A stretch of DNA of 64,000 bases from CF-162 sp963667205. GTDB taxonomy: Bacteria > Chloroflexota > Dehalococcoidia > SM23-28-2 > RBG-16-64-32. The notes under the pieces are model-generated. The model made no database searches. It was not told the origin of the DNA and worked only from the letters and a program-made list of their open reading frames with translations. The stretch covers positions 992,001-1,056,000 of the forward strand of contig OY762959.1 in NCBI GenBank assembly GCA_963667205.1. The letters are read 5' to 3'. The position numbers and the translations under genes were made by a program. Below are positions 16,192-24,935 of this stretch, piece after piece; position 1 is the stretch's first letter, and each line of letters begins with the position of its first letter.

Positions 16192-17156
16192 GTTGCCAAC
16201 AACGCCCCCCCCCTTTGCTCATTCAGGTACCGCTTGAGCCTCAGACGTTTCTCAAAGTCTGGTGACCCGTCAGGGTTGGCAGGATAATGAATTCTCCCCT
16301 GTTCATGCAGTTCCCCCATTCTGGATTCCTGGTACCGCCATCCCTTGGGCGGACAAGGGAACCCTTTCCACTCATACATCATATTTGGCCGTGGATTCGG
16401 GCTTGCCATGTTGTCCAGTTGATAAGGGCCGCGCTCATCGCCATCGTCGAACCTGTAGAACTTGCTCACATAATCCGGCGAATGGGGCAGGTATGATGGC
16501 TGGAACCTCGCTCCCTGCATGGCATAGAACAGAATCACGTCGGCAACGTTCGGAAATGAATGGCGAGAGTCATTGTGGGTATTCGTTCGCACCCATGTAA
16601 TCTCGTTCCGATAGAAATCTTGCCCAAACACTGCGTCCATCAGTAGCTTCAGATAGTGGCTAGCCGTGGGGTCGCAGTGGAGATAGATGCTGCCCGTCTC
16701 CTTCAGGACGCGGCGAAGCTCCAGGAGGCGGACGGCGAAGTTGAAGCGGGTTCGGAGTCGGGTGTGTAGGCTCAGATGAAGGACCCAGGCGACCACTCCG
16801 GCAATCACCGTGGCAAAGGCGACATTGACGTAAGGGCTGTTAACCTCGTATTGCCCGCCCAGGGTCTCGCCAGACATCAGGTAGAAAACGCCATAGGCGC
16901 CCAGGGCAGCGGCCGCGCCGTAGTACAGATCGAAGAACCAGACGGTGCCGTAGACGATGGTGAATCCAAGGGCAAGCAGGGCGTACACGGCACCGACGGA
17001 TAGGCCATTGAAGGCGAACTGCAGGGATTGGTCAGGTGATTCCTGGATCTTCCAGACGATGTAAGCCGTAGCGGCGATGAGCAGCCCGGTTGCTAGGAGT
17101 TTGTTGTAGGGAAGAGGGGTTCTGGGTCCCGCCCGCTGGAGCAACTGACGCATCAC
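16101..17156 (-). pseudogene. chimera: LivH permease N-terminus joined to DNA methyltransferase
   Basis: Residues 1-about 134 are the N-terminus of a LivH-type branched-chain amino-acid permease (FNGLSVGAVYALLALGF, several membrane segments). From about residue 137 the sequence becomes a DNA methyltransferase (AVRLLELRRVLKETGSIY, HCDPTASHYLKLLMDAV, NEITWVRTNTHND). The catalytic DPPF/DPPY motif that should precede this part is missing, replaced by LivH, so methylation activity is unlikely. The frame is lost at the G9 run about residue 315. The livH start lies about 250 bp after the livK-like stop of arm B, the natural livK-livH order. Confidence 0.8.
16205..16213 (-). repeat. nine-G homopolymer at the methyltransferase frame break
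   Basis: The mRNA-sense run G9 lies where the two methyltransferase reading frames must be joined (codons NEQRGG before, VVGNVWSD after). Seven or ten G would restore one continuous frame. It may be a slippage-prone tract or a sequencing or assembly error. Confidence 0.7.
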
Positions 17157-17343
17157 TTTGCCCGTGAGGCTTGGTTCGTTGCCCGACTCGAGCTACTCCG
17201 GCACGCGCGGCTTGACCTCAGGGTCCTAGGTACTCAATTGCAGAGCGCACATCACAACGACTAGACACTCCTTCCTTGGTACCCTCGTCCACTGGGACTA
17301 TTACTCGCGGACGGCTAAACTCCCTGTCTTGGTTGACGATTAG

Positions 17344-17380
17344 GTGAAGGTTGGCCCAGAGCGCCTGGGCCAACCTTCAC
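17344..17380 (-). terminator. palindrome after livK-like gene (copy B)
   Basis: This is the copy of 9015-9052 with the same 17-bp outer arms (GTGAAGGTTGGCCCAGA) and one base lost from the centre. It lies 24 bp beyond the stop codon. Confidence 0.8.
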
Positions 17381-17404
17381 AAACCTCGCGGTTATGCGGC
17401 AGGC

Positions 17405-18595
17405 CTATTCGGTCGGTGCAGTGCCCAATACCTTCCAGCCATTGTTCTCCGCCGACCTCTCGGCTAACGGCAGAATCTCAAGGACTACGTTACCCAGACC
17501 AACGACCTCGCCGTCTTCGTCGAAGCTGTAGTTATCTCCGATACCACCGCTCCAGGTGATCCCGTAAAGGCAGTCTCTGAAGCCGTCAGCATCTTGGTCG
17601 TCATTTGTCTGCCTGAGGCACTCGGCGGCTATGTAGACGGTGTCGTAAGCCGAGGCGACGAACCAGGGTAAAGTGATGTATCCGTAACGCTCCCTGAACG
17701 TAGCAAGAACTTCCAGGCCCTTGTTGTTAGCAGGATCGATATCTACCGAGATGACCTTTACGCCGGTAGCGGCATCGCCAGCAATCTCCAAGGCCGTCGC
17801 ACCGGCTGTCACGGCCTCGCCGTATATGGGGCCCTCATAGCCCAACTCTCGAGATTGCTTGACGATGGTGCCAGCGGTTAACTCCGACTGGGCAGCGATG
17901 TGGAGGGCGTCTGGGGCTTCGTTGAGTAGCTTGGTCAGCTGGGTCCTAAAGTCGGTAACGTCGGAGTTGTAGCGCTCCTCGCTCACCACTTGGCCGCCCC
18001 GCTTCTCGAATTGCGCAACGCTGGTCCGCCTCACTCCCTCGGCGTAGTCAGTTGCCTCGGTGATAGTAGCCAACCTGCGGATCCCGTCAGCCCAGAGCAC
18101 ATTGCCAGTATCGGTGCCCACCTGGATGTCGCTCATCGCTGTCCGGAAAATGTAGTCTCCGGCGTTAGCGATGTCCGGGTTGGTTGTCAGACCGGAGAAG
18201 ATGACCACACCGTCATCCTCGGCCAGCGGCGCGGCGCCGAGCATCGCACCGCTGCATGAGGGCCCGAGGATGATCTTCACTCCGTCCACCTCGGTCAACT
18301 TTTTGTAGGCGGTGATCGAGTCTTGAGCGTTGCACTTCGAGTCTTCGATGATGAGCTTCAGCATGTGCCCATTGACACCGCCGGCAGCGTTAATCTCTTC
18401 GACCGCCAACTGCTTGGCCTCAACGGCCACTCTGCCATAGGTCTCACCAATGCCGGTGACCGAGTCCATCACCCCTATTCTAAACGGGGCCTCTTCCCCC
18501 ACCACTTTTTCATCAGAGCCACAAGCCATGGCCATCAGCGCTAGAGCCGCCAACAACCCTAACGAAACGATCCATTTCACTAATCGAACGCGCAT
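17405..18595 (-). CDS. branched-chain amino-acid type ABC binding lipoprotein (copy B)
   Basis: This LivK-like protein of 396 residues has the same lipobox MAMAC and ligand-binding blocks as 7800-8990. Differences are ISVDIDP for ISADIDP, LATFRER for LAAFRER, and GLGNVV for GLSSVV. Start ATG 18595 is preceded by GGAGG. Downstream in the same direction is the 5' end of livH, so this copy sits at the head of what was a liv operon. Confidence 0.92.
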   Translation of the reverse strand: MRVRLVKWIVSLGLLAALALMAMACGSDEKVVGEEAPFRIGVMDSVTGIGETYGRVAVEAKQLAVEEINAAGGVNGHMLKLIIEDSKCNAQDSITAYKKLTEVDGVKIILGPSCSGAMLGAAPLAEDDGVVIFSGLTTNPDIANAGDYIFRTAMSDIQVGTDTGNVLWADGIRRLATITEATDYAEGVRRTSVAQFEKRGGQVVSEERYNSDVTDFRTQLTKLLNEAPDALHIAAQSELTAGTIVKQSRELGYEGPIYGEAVTAGATALEIAGDAATGVKVISVDIDPANNKGLEVLATFRERYGYITLPWFVASAYDTVYIAAECLRQTNDDQDADGFRDCLYGITWSGGIGDNYSFDEDGEVVGLGNVVLEILPLAERSAENNGWKVLGTAPTE

Positions 18596-18772
18596 TATCA
18601 CTTCCTCCGCGATGAAAGCTCTGATGAATACTCTGTAGAACTATATGTTTTTTATCACATCATTATTGAGCCTTGCATGCAACCCCCTGAGGCTTGGATG
18701 AACGGCCTCAATGCTGTATTGTCGGGAGTCGTTCGGCAAAGGCATTACCACAGGGGGACAGACGTAGAATCT
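18596..18772. promoter_or_regulatory. divergent promoter region (copy B)
   Basis: The 177-bp AT-rich divergent region equals 7608-7799 minus about 15 bp of the repeated AT tract. The two arms could therefore differ in promoter spacing and expression of one or both binding proteins. Confidence 0.6.
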
Positions 18773-19819
18773 ATGATCAAGAGCAAAGCATCGGTATGGA
18801 CGCTCCTTTCGCTTGCAACGGCCGTCGCAGTCGTACTGTCAGCTTGTTCGCAGAGTTCAAGCGACGGAGCAGATAGGCTGCAACAGGTGAAGGACCGCGG
18901 CACGGTCATATGTGCCAGCCGCAACGACGTGCCCGGCTATGGTTTTCTCGACGCGGCCGGCAACAACCAGGGCTTTGACATCGATCTTTGCCGCGCGGTA
19001 GCCGCGGCGGTTCTGGGCGATGCCAATGCGATAGAGATCAGGTTGATTTCGGCCGCTGAGCGCGGGCCGACCATCCAGTCCGGTGAGGTGGATATGCTGG
19101 TGCGCACCGTCACTTGGACGACCTTCCGTGACGCGCAATGGGGCAACTATGCTCAAACGATGTTCTACGACGGCCAGGGGTTCTTGGTCCGCAAAGACCT
19201 GGGTATCTCCAGTGCCTTAGAGCTAAGAGACGCCAGCATCTGCGTGACACTGGGAACAACCACCGAGTTGAATCTTCAGGACTTCTCTAACCAGAACGAC
19301 TTGAATGTGCAGGTGCTGACCTTCGAAGACACCGACGCGGTGGTCGCCGCCTACCAGAGTGGCCAGTGCGATGCCTTCACCAACGATCGCTCGCAGTTGG
19401 CTGCCATCAGCAGCGCTCTCGATGACCCAAGCGCCCACACCATTTTGCCCGAGACCATCTCGGAAGAGCCGCTGGGGCCAGTGGTCCCTCATGGCGATGA
19501 CCAGTGGTTCGATGTGGTCAAGACCGTGATGGGCATGCTCATCTACGCCGAGGCCTACGACATCACTTCCGCTAACGTTCCAACCTCGGTCACAGGCGAT
19601 ACAAAAGTTGACCGTCTCTTCGGCCTCGAGGGCTCCTTCGGTCAAGACAGCCTGGGCATCAGCCAAACCGCGGCCCAAGACGTAATCCGCTCAGTCGGCA
19701 ACTACGGCGAGATCTACGACCGCAACCTGGGTCCCGATGGCATCGACTTGCCGCGAGCTGGCAGCCGCAACGCCCTTTGGACGGAGGGTGGCCAGATCTA
19801 CGCCGCACCCCTACGCTAG
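18773..19819 (+). CDS. aapJ: general polar amino-acid binding lipoprotein (copy B)
   Basis: This protein of 348 residues is the copy of 6561-7607. Start ATG 18773 gives the signal peptide MIKSKASVWTLL with lipobox LSAC. Substitutions relative to copy A are NNQGF, DAVVAAY, SALDD, LGPDG and ALWTEGG; none touches an obvious core motif. It heads the aapJQMP operon of arm B. Confidence 0.93.
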   Translation: MIKSKASVWTLLSLATAVAVVLSACSQSSSDGADRLQQVKDRGTVICASRNDVPGYGFLDAAGNNQGFDIDLCRAVAAAVLGDANAIEIRLISAAERGPTIQSGEVDMLVRTVTWTTFRDAQWGNYAQTMFYDGQGFLVRKDLGISSALELRDASICVTLGTTTELNLQDFSNQNDLNVQVLTFEDTDAVVAAYQSGQCDAFTNDRSQLAAISSALDDPSAHTILPETISEEPLGPVVPHGDDQWFDVVKTVMGMLIYAEAYDITSANVPTSVTGDTKVDRLFGLEGSFGQDSLGISQTAAQDVIRSVGNYGEIYDRNLGPDGIDLPRAGSRNALWTEGGQIYAAPLR

Positions 19820-19857
19820 GGTGGTGGCAGGCAGAGAGAGCTAAGAAGCCTCACCTA

Positions 19858-19891
19858 AAGAGGGCGGCTAGTCTACACTAGCCGCCCTCTT
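19858..19891 (+). terminator. hairpin between aapJ and aapQ (copy B)
   Basis: The arms 19858-19872 and 19877-19891 match those of copy A, with loop CTAC, and are followed by GTTATCC. Its position between binding-protein and permease genes suggests partial termination or 3'-end protection of the aapJ message. Confidence 0.75.
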
Positions 19892-19955
19892 GTTATCCTG
19901 CTATCTTGTGCGCAGAGTTTGATTGTGCCACGGGTGGCTTTTCAATGAGTCAACA

Positions 19956-21161
19956 ATGGCCATAATACCCCGAAGCTTAACCTACCAGGGCATCCCGATT
20001 TGGCGGCATGTTCGTGTCATCGAATGGGCCGCGCAGCTCGTTTCTGGCGTCCTGGTGGTGGCCCTAGTCGGCTGGTTCTTCGCCAACATCAGCAACGCCA
20101 TAGTGGAGCGAGAGATTCCCTCTGGCTTCGACTTTTTGTCCCGCGCCTACCAGACTCCTATCGGGCATCATTTCCTGCCTTACGAATCCTCCGACAGCTT
20201 TCTTTACGCCTTTGTTGTCGCTGCCACCAACACCCTGACCGTCGCCATCGCCGGCATCATTCTGGCAACGGCGCTGGGGGTCCTGGTGGGTGTAGCCCGC
20301 ATGTCCAGCAACTGGCTCGTTTCCAAGGCGGCGCTTGCCTACGTCGAGTTCTTCCGCAACGTGCCCTTGCTGGTGCAGCTGTTCTTCTGGTTCTATCTCA
20401 TACTGTCGCTGCCGCCCGTCGAGGACGGATACGTTATTGCCCAGCAAGTGTACGTCAACAACGCCGGTCTATCACTGCCTTGGCCAACCGCCAACGGTTT
20501 TGACGCAGCGGTGACATGGCTGGGGCTGGCAATGGTAGCCGTTATAGCAGGCGTGGCCGTCTATGTCGGGTTGGACCGCCGAGAAACCTCGACCGGTAAG
20601 GCTACCCGCGCCGTGGTGATGGGCGGCAGCACCGCTATCGTCATCGCTGCCGCTAGCTGGCTTATCATCGCGGCGGTGGTCGGCGAAGCGCCCTTTGCCA
20701 TCTCACAGCCGGCGCCACAGGGTACCTTCGGCCGCATCTCTGGTGGCTTCACCCTCCCGGGAGGGCTGATAGTGCTGCTTATCGGCCTGGTCGTATACAC
20801 GTCGTCCTTTATCGCCGAAATCGTGCGAGCAGGCATCCAGTCGGTGAATCGCGGTCAGCCGGAAGCGGCCCGAGCACTGGGCTTGTCGCCGATGAATGCC
20901 CTGCGCCACGTGACCTTCCCCCAGGCGATGCGGGTCATAGTGCCTCCGCTAATCAACCAGCACCTGAACCTGGCCAAGAACAGTAGCTTGGCGGGCGCCA
21001 TCGGTTACTCAGACCTCACCAATGTGGCCAAGACAATGACGCAGACCGCTCCTGCGGTGTCTATCTTCTTGCTGATCATGGTCGCCTACTTGGCGATGAG
21101 CCTGACCTTCTCTCTGATCGGCAACCTCTACAACCGACAGCTTCGCCTAAAGGGAAATTAG
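19956..21161 (+). CDS. aapQ: polar amino-acid ABC transporter permease AapQ-like (copy B)
   Basis: This is the copy of 5219-6424 with start ATG 19956. It differs by KAALAYVEFF for KAALTYVEFF and the last residue N for S. The EAA loop is unchanged. It is followed after 3 bp by aapM. Confidence 0.92.
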   Translation: MAIIPRSLTYQGIPIWRHVRVIEWAAQLVSGVLVVALVGWFFANISNAIVEREIPSGFDFLSRAYQTPIGHHFLPYESSDSFLYAFVVAATNTLTVAIAGIILATALGVLVGVARMSSNWLVSKAALAYVEFFRNVPLLVQLFFWFYLILSLPPVEDGYVIAQQVYVNNAGLSLPWPTANGFDAAVTWLGLAMVAVIAGVAVYVGLDRRETSTGKATRAVVMGGSTAIVIAAASWLIIAAVVGEAPFAISQPAPQGTFGRISGGFTLPGGLIVLLIGLVVYTSSFIAEIVRAGIQSVNRGQPEAARALGLSPMNALRHVTFPQAMRVIVPPLINQHLNLAKNSSLAGAIGYSDLTNVAKTMTQTAPAVSIFLLIMVAYLAMSLTFSLIGNLYNRQLRLKGN

Positions 21162-21164
21162 GCG

Positions 21165-22412
21165 ATGGCGATGAACCTCAACACAGCTCCAGCCTCAGAG
21201 TTGCCGCCGCGCTCAACCAGAGGCATGGCGGGCTGGATGCACGCCAATCTGTTCAGCAGCCGGTTCAACAGCATACTAACCGTCGCCTTCGGCGCCGCCC
21301 TGGCAGCGGCTCTATGGTTCGGCCTGCGCTGGATATTCCTGGCGGCTGACTGGACCCTAATCAGCACCTTGGGCGGTCGATTTATTATCGGCCAGTACAA
21401 CGCCGAGTCCGCCTGCCCTGGCTCCAACTGCTTTTGGAGACCGCAGGCCGTCTTGCTGCTGTTTACGGTCCTGATGGGGATGGCATGGGGAATCACCGGC
21501 CGCGGCGTCATGAAACAAGTCGCAATCGCAACCGCCGCCGCCGCCGCGGCCTTCACCTTCTTGCCGTATAGCCTGGATCGGATGGGGCTGGACGTGCGCC
21601 TGCTTCTGGTAGCTAATCTGCTCGCGCTGGCGGTGGGATGGGGTTTGGCTCGCTACACGCCACTGGGCACGGCCCGCCGGACCGCCATCTTAGGCGGCAG
21701 CGCTTTTCTGCTGGCGCTGGTGCTGCTGCGAGGACTCCCGGGAGTGCCGGGACTCCAGCCGGTGTCGGTCATCTACTGGGGTGGCCTGATGCTGAACCTA
21801 CTGCTGGCGGTGTCTGGCATCATGTTCAGCCTACCCATCGGTATCGCACTGGCGCTGGGGCGTCGCGGCCAGCTCCCAGTGGTTAAATTGCTGTGCGTGG
21901 CCTTCATCGAGATATTCCGGGGGGTACCGCTCATAACCCTTCTGTTCATGTCCCAGGTATTGGTGCCACTGGCCTTTCCAGAAAACTTCCCCCAGGACTC
22001 CCTGTTCCGCGCGGCCGTCGTCATTACCTTGTTTAGTGCGGCCTACATGGCCGAGAACATTCGCGGTGGACTCCAGGCGCTACATCCCGGACAGGTGGAG
22101 GCGGCGCGGGCACTGGGCCTACCGAACTGGCAGACCACGCTGCTCATCTCCTTGCCCCAGGCCATCCGCAACGTCATACCCGCAATCGCGGGGCAGTTCA
22201 TCTCGCTGTTTAAAGATACGAGCCTGGTCTACATAATCGGTATGCTGGACGTGGTGGAGATCGGTCGATCGTTCATCCAGGGCAACACGGAGTTTCTGGA
22301 TAATGCCCTTGAGTTGTTTGTCTTCCTGGCCCTAGTCTTTTGGGTCTTCACCTATACCATGTCTTACGTGAGCAGGCGGATCGAGAGGAATTTGGGCGTC
22401 GGCGAGCGATAG
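21165..22412 (+). CDS. aapM: polar amino-acid ABC transporter permease AapM-like (copy B)
   Basis: This is the copy of 3968-5215, 415 residues, with P for S near residue 9, N for S in the EAA loop (ALGLPNWQ) and A for V just after. The N-terminal hydrophobic extension and transport domain are complete. Confidence 0.92.
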   Translation: MAMNLNTAPASELPPRSTRGMAGWMHANLFSSRFNSILTVAFGAALAAALWFGLRWIFLAADWTLISTLGGRFIIGQYNAESACPGSNCFWRPQAVLLLFTVLMGMAWGITGRGVMKQVAIATAAAAAAFTFLPYSLDRMGLDVRLLLVANLLALAVGWGLARYTPLGTARRTAILGGSAFLLALVLLRGLPGVPGLQPVSVIYWGGLMLNLLLAVSGIMFSLPIGIALALGRRGQLPVVKLLCVAFIEIFRGVPLITLLFMSQVLVPLAFPENFPQDSLFRAAVVITLFSAAYMAENIRGGLQALHPGQVEAARALGLPNWQTTLLISLPQAIRNVIPAIAGQFISLFKDTSLVYIIGMLDVVEIGRSFIQGNTEFLDNALELFVFLALVFWVFTYTMSYVSRRIERNLGVGER

Positions 22413-22445
22413 TCTCCGGCCCTGGACAGAGGATATAGCATTACG

Positions 22446-23216
22446 ATGACTACAATCGAAGAACCAGCTGACATCGAAATCGAAGTCGAGGACATCATTG
22501 TCTGCCGGGACCTGCACAAGTGGTACGGCGATTTTCACGCCCTGCGCGGTATCACCACCACAATCAAAAGAGGCGAGGTCGTCGTTGCCTTCGGGCCTTC
22601 CGGATCGGGTAAGTCAACCTTCATCCGTACGATCAACAAGCTGGAGGAGCATCAGCGCGGCGACATCATAGTCAATGGTATCGAGCTAACCAACGACGTG
22701 CGCAACATCGATGCCATACGCCGCGATGTGGGGATGGTCTTCCAGTCGTTCAACCTCTTTCCACACCTCACGGTGATGAGCAACATCACGCTGGCACCGA
22801 TCAAGGTGCGCAAGATGCCAGCCGCAAGGGCTAAGGACAACGCCCTAGAACTCTTGAAGCGCGTGGGTATAGCCGAGCAGTCTGATAAATATCCGAACGA
22901 GCTCTCCGGAGGGCAACAGCAGAGGGTGGCCATAGCTCGCGCCCTCGCCATGCAGCCGAATATCATGTTGTTCGACGAGCCGACCTCCGCCCTCGACCCG
23001 GAGATGATCAAAGAAGTGCTGGACGTCATGCGGGAGTTAGTCACCTCGGGCATGACGATGATCGTCGTATCGCACGAGATGGGGTTTGCCAAGCAAGTCG
23101 CAAACCGCATGATGATGTTCGACGCTGGCCTCATCGTTGAAGAAGGCCCACCTGAGCAGATCTTCGAAGCCCCAAAGAGCGACCGCACGAAACTGTTCCT
23201 CTCCCAGATACTCTGA
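22446..23216 (+). CDS. aapP: polar amino-acid ABC transporter ATP-binding protein (copy B)
   Basis: This 256-residue ATPase is identical to the protein at 3164-3934 as far as I can compare, with Walker A GPSGSGKST, signature LSGGQQQR and Walker B IMLFDEPTSALDPE. It is the last gene of the arm B operon. The complete set suggests arm B can make a working transporter by itself. Confidence 0.93.
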   Translation: MTTIEEPADIEIEVEDIIVCRDLHKWYGDFHALRGITTTIKRGEVVVAFGPSGSGKSTFIRTINKLEEHQRGDIIVNGIELTNDVRNIDAIRRDVGMVFQSFNLFPHLTVMSNITLAPIKVRKMPAARAKDNALELLKRVGIAEQSDKYPNELSGGQQQRVAIARALAMQPNIMLFDEPTSALDPEMIKEVLDVMRELVTSGMTMIVVSHEMGFAKQVANRMMMFDAGLIVEEGPPEQIFEAPKSDRTKLFLSQIL

Positions 23217-23937
23217 ACCTCACGACCGCCGTATCACCCCTCAGAGTTGACCGCAAGAAGGGACGTTAACGACATAGCAGGCGGTCCGCACCCACCTACA
23301 GCGCTTTCGAATTGCTCCTTTCGCGCTCCCCTAGCTGCTCTCCCCACCGGGTCGCTACGAAGTCGTCCATCCTCCTGCCTGCAAGAATCTCCCGGCACTG
23401 GAACAACGTCGCCGTCTGGGCAGTAAACCACGGCCCAACGCCGTCCGTCGAGTCCAAGACCATCACGCGCTCGGTGGCTCGTGGCCACCAGCATATTCTC
23501 CAGCATCTCGGACGAGGTCAGGTAGCTCGAGGACTCGCATATGACACTCAATCGCGCTCCTTCCTCTCTCGCCTCACAACGGGTTTGGAGCCACGCCACC
23601 GGGTAGCCAATGGCTAGGCAGATCGAACGCCTCCATTCTGGCCGGCGAGCGTCGCACGGTGCATGCCTTAACACGGGCGCGCCACGGCCATTCCCGCACC
23701 GAACTTTGGACCGCTCCCCGTTCGCGCGTAGGGCCACCCGTCCATGGAGAAGGACTCGGCAGCGCTAGTCGTCGCCCCGCGGCGGATGCCTTATGCTGAA
23801 CGGAAGTTGCCCAAGCAACCGGAAGGGAATCAAGGCCGCTGACCCAGGCTCAAGACCAAGACACCTCATGACGGGGTGCTGGTAGCGAAGCTAGCTTGTC
23901 CCTGCACTACTCACTACGCAAGGGGAGGGTAGCGCAG
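23217..23937. other. 720 bp without a confident gene (arm B)
   Basis: This is the counterpart of 2450-3163. A 167-codon frame is open here on the minus strand (23234-23737; includes LSVICESSSYLTSSEMLENM), while arm A has TAG in place of the TAC codon. I do not recognise the product, and composition is compatible with chance in GC-rich DNA. The 55-codon frame 23296-23463 (minus) is the copy of 2917-3084. Confidence 0.45.
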
Positions 23938-23960
23938 GGGTCAAGGTAAATCTGCTCGGT

Positions 23961-24263
23961 TCATGTTAAGAATCGGCCTTCGGCTGGCGAAATGTAATGG
24001 GTCGTGGTGTGCCGGACCCGCCCGCCGAGGGCATTCTTGGCCGTGAACTCCAGCTGAATGCGGTGGTCGCCTTGCGCGTCCGCCGGGGCGATCCGCGTGA
24101 CAATGGTCTCCATACTTCCCGGATCATTGAGCCGGTCCCGAATCAACGCTTCCAGGCCGTCGTGGTTCCCGTCCCACTGGCTGAGGCAGTGGAAGCCCTT
24201 CCGGCGCTCTTCCGCATCGTACGAGCCGCGACCGTCCTCCTCTGTTTCCGCACAGGCGCCCAT
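23961..24263 (-). CDS. small conserved protein of unknown function
   Basis: The 100 residues contain HCLSQWDGNHDGLEALIRDRL, followed by DPGSMETIVTRI, RIQLEFTAKNALGGRV and a short C-terminus. This resembles a conserved domain often found after a membrane anchor or zinc ribbon in bacterial proteins (SxWDGSH...RNxFGG pattern). No anchor is visible here. The start is uncertain. It lies just outside arm B and ends 23 bp from its edge. Confidence 0.6.
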   Translation of the reverse strand: MGACAETEEDGRGSYDAEERRKGFHCLSQWDGNHDGLEALIRDRLNDPGSMETIVTRIAPADAQGDHRIQLEFTAKNALGGRVRHTTTHYISPAEGRFLT

Positions 24264-24935
24264 CGCCAGCCGGTGGGGGAATGGTCGGCCACCAAAACTT
24301 CTGCGCCCTCACCATGCGTACGACTCCCTGCGGCCGACCGCCCGCACGCCACACAGGTCCCGCTGAGATGCGCATGGCCAAGACAATCGGCTTGGAGCGT
24401 ACAGCGCAGTGGTCGGAGATAGCAGCGCGGAGGCCGTGAGCCGCCGATGGCGACGGTTAGTCGAGGCCTGCTCCGTCGAGCCGGCGCTGGAGCACTTCCT
24501 GCACTCGATCCTGGTCATCGAGCCGCTTGTACGGAGCGAGGAGGGCGTCAACGGACTTCGTCCAGCGGCGACCGAGAACCTGCTGGATGCTGGCGTCATC
24601 GACCCCGCGCTCGGAGAGCCGGGCCGCGAGCGCGGCTGTGACTTCATACCGCCTGACAGCTCCGCATCCGGCGCGCTGCGCCCACCTCCCTACCATCCAC
24701 TTAGGCCCACCAAAACTTGACGATAGACAGAACCATCGTTGAGATGTGGCTCATCCTGTCGGGCTCACCAACATCCGCTACTGCACGATAATAGCAAGGT
24801 GGTAAGAGGCGGCGCCCATGGTCGCTGGACTCGAAGCCAGCCCGTGTTCGGAGGTGAACGTCGTCGCCACGTTACATCGCGACCTAATGAGCGGTTCCGA
24901 TGAGCGGTTCCGGCCTCGCGAGGCGGCACGTTTGT
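24264..24935. other. 670 bp mostly without recognisable genes
   Basis: A minus-strand frame at 24457-24696 (ARLSERGVDDASIQQVLGRR) faintly resembles the C-terminus of tyrosine recombinases but lacks the catalytic Arg and Tyr context, so I do not call it. The segment contains the single IS-end-like repeat at 24720-24749. The rest appears to be degraded sequence between arm B and the next gene. Confidence 0.4.
24720..24749 (-). repeat. solo IS-end-like repeat
   Basis: This is related to the arms at 1122-1203 and to 34976-35005 (shared core AGACAGAACCATC), with GGCCCACC 18 bp to the left. It has diverged at several positions and probably is a leftover terminus of an excised or decayed insertion sequence. 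Confidence 0.6.

Larger units (their letters stand above)
17205..23938. repeat. large inverted duplication, arm B (6.73 kb)
   Basis: This is the reverse-orientation copy of 2442-9191. The left boundary is 48 bp from the livH start at 17156, and the right boundary is next to CTGCGCTACCCTCC. Because livK-like and livH lie in natural order here, B may be the parental arrangement, but the livH gene itself is a chimera. Confidence 0.95.

Noticed and set aside
24457..24696. Possible tyrosine-recombinase C-terminus on the minus strand
   Set aside because: Only a weak resemblance (VDDASIQQVLGRR); no RHR-Y catalytic residues and no N-terminal part.
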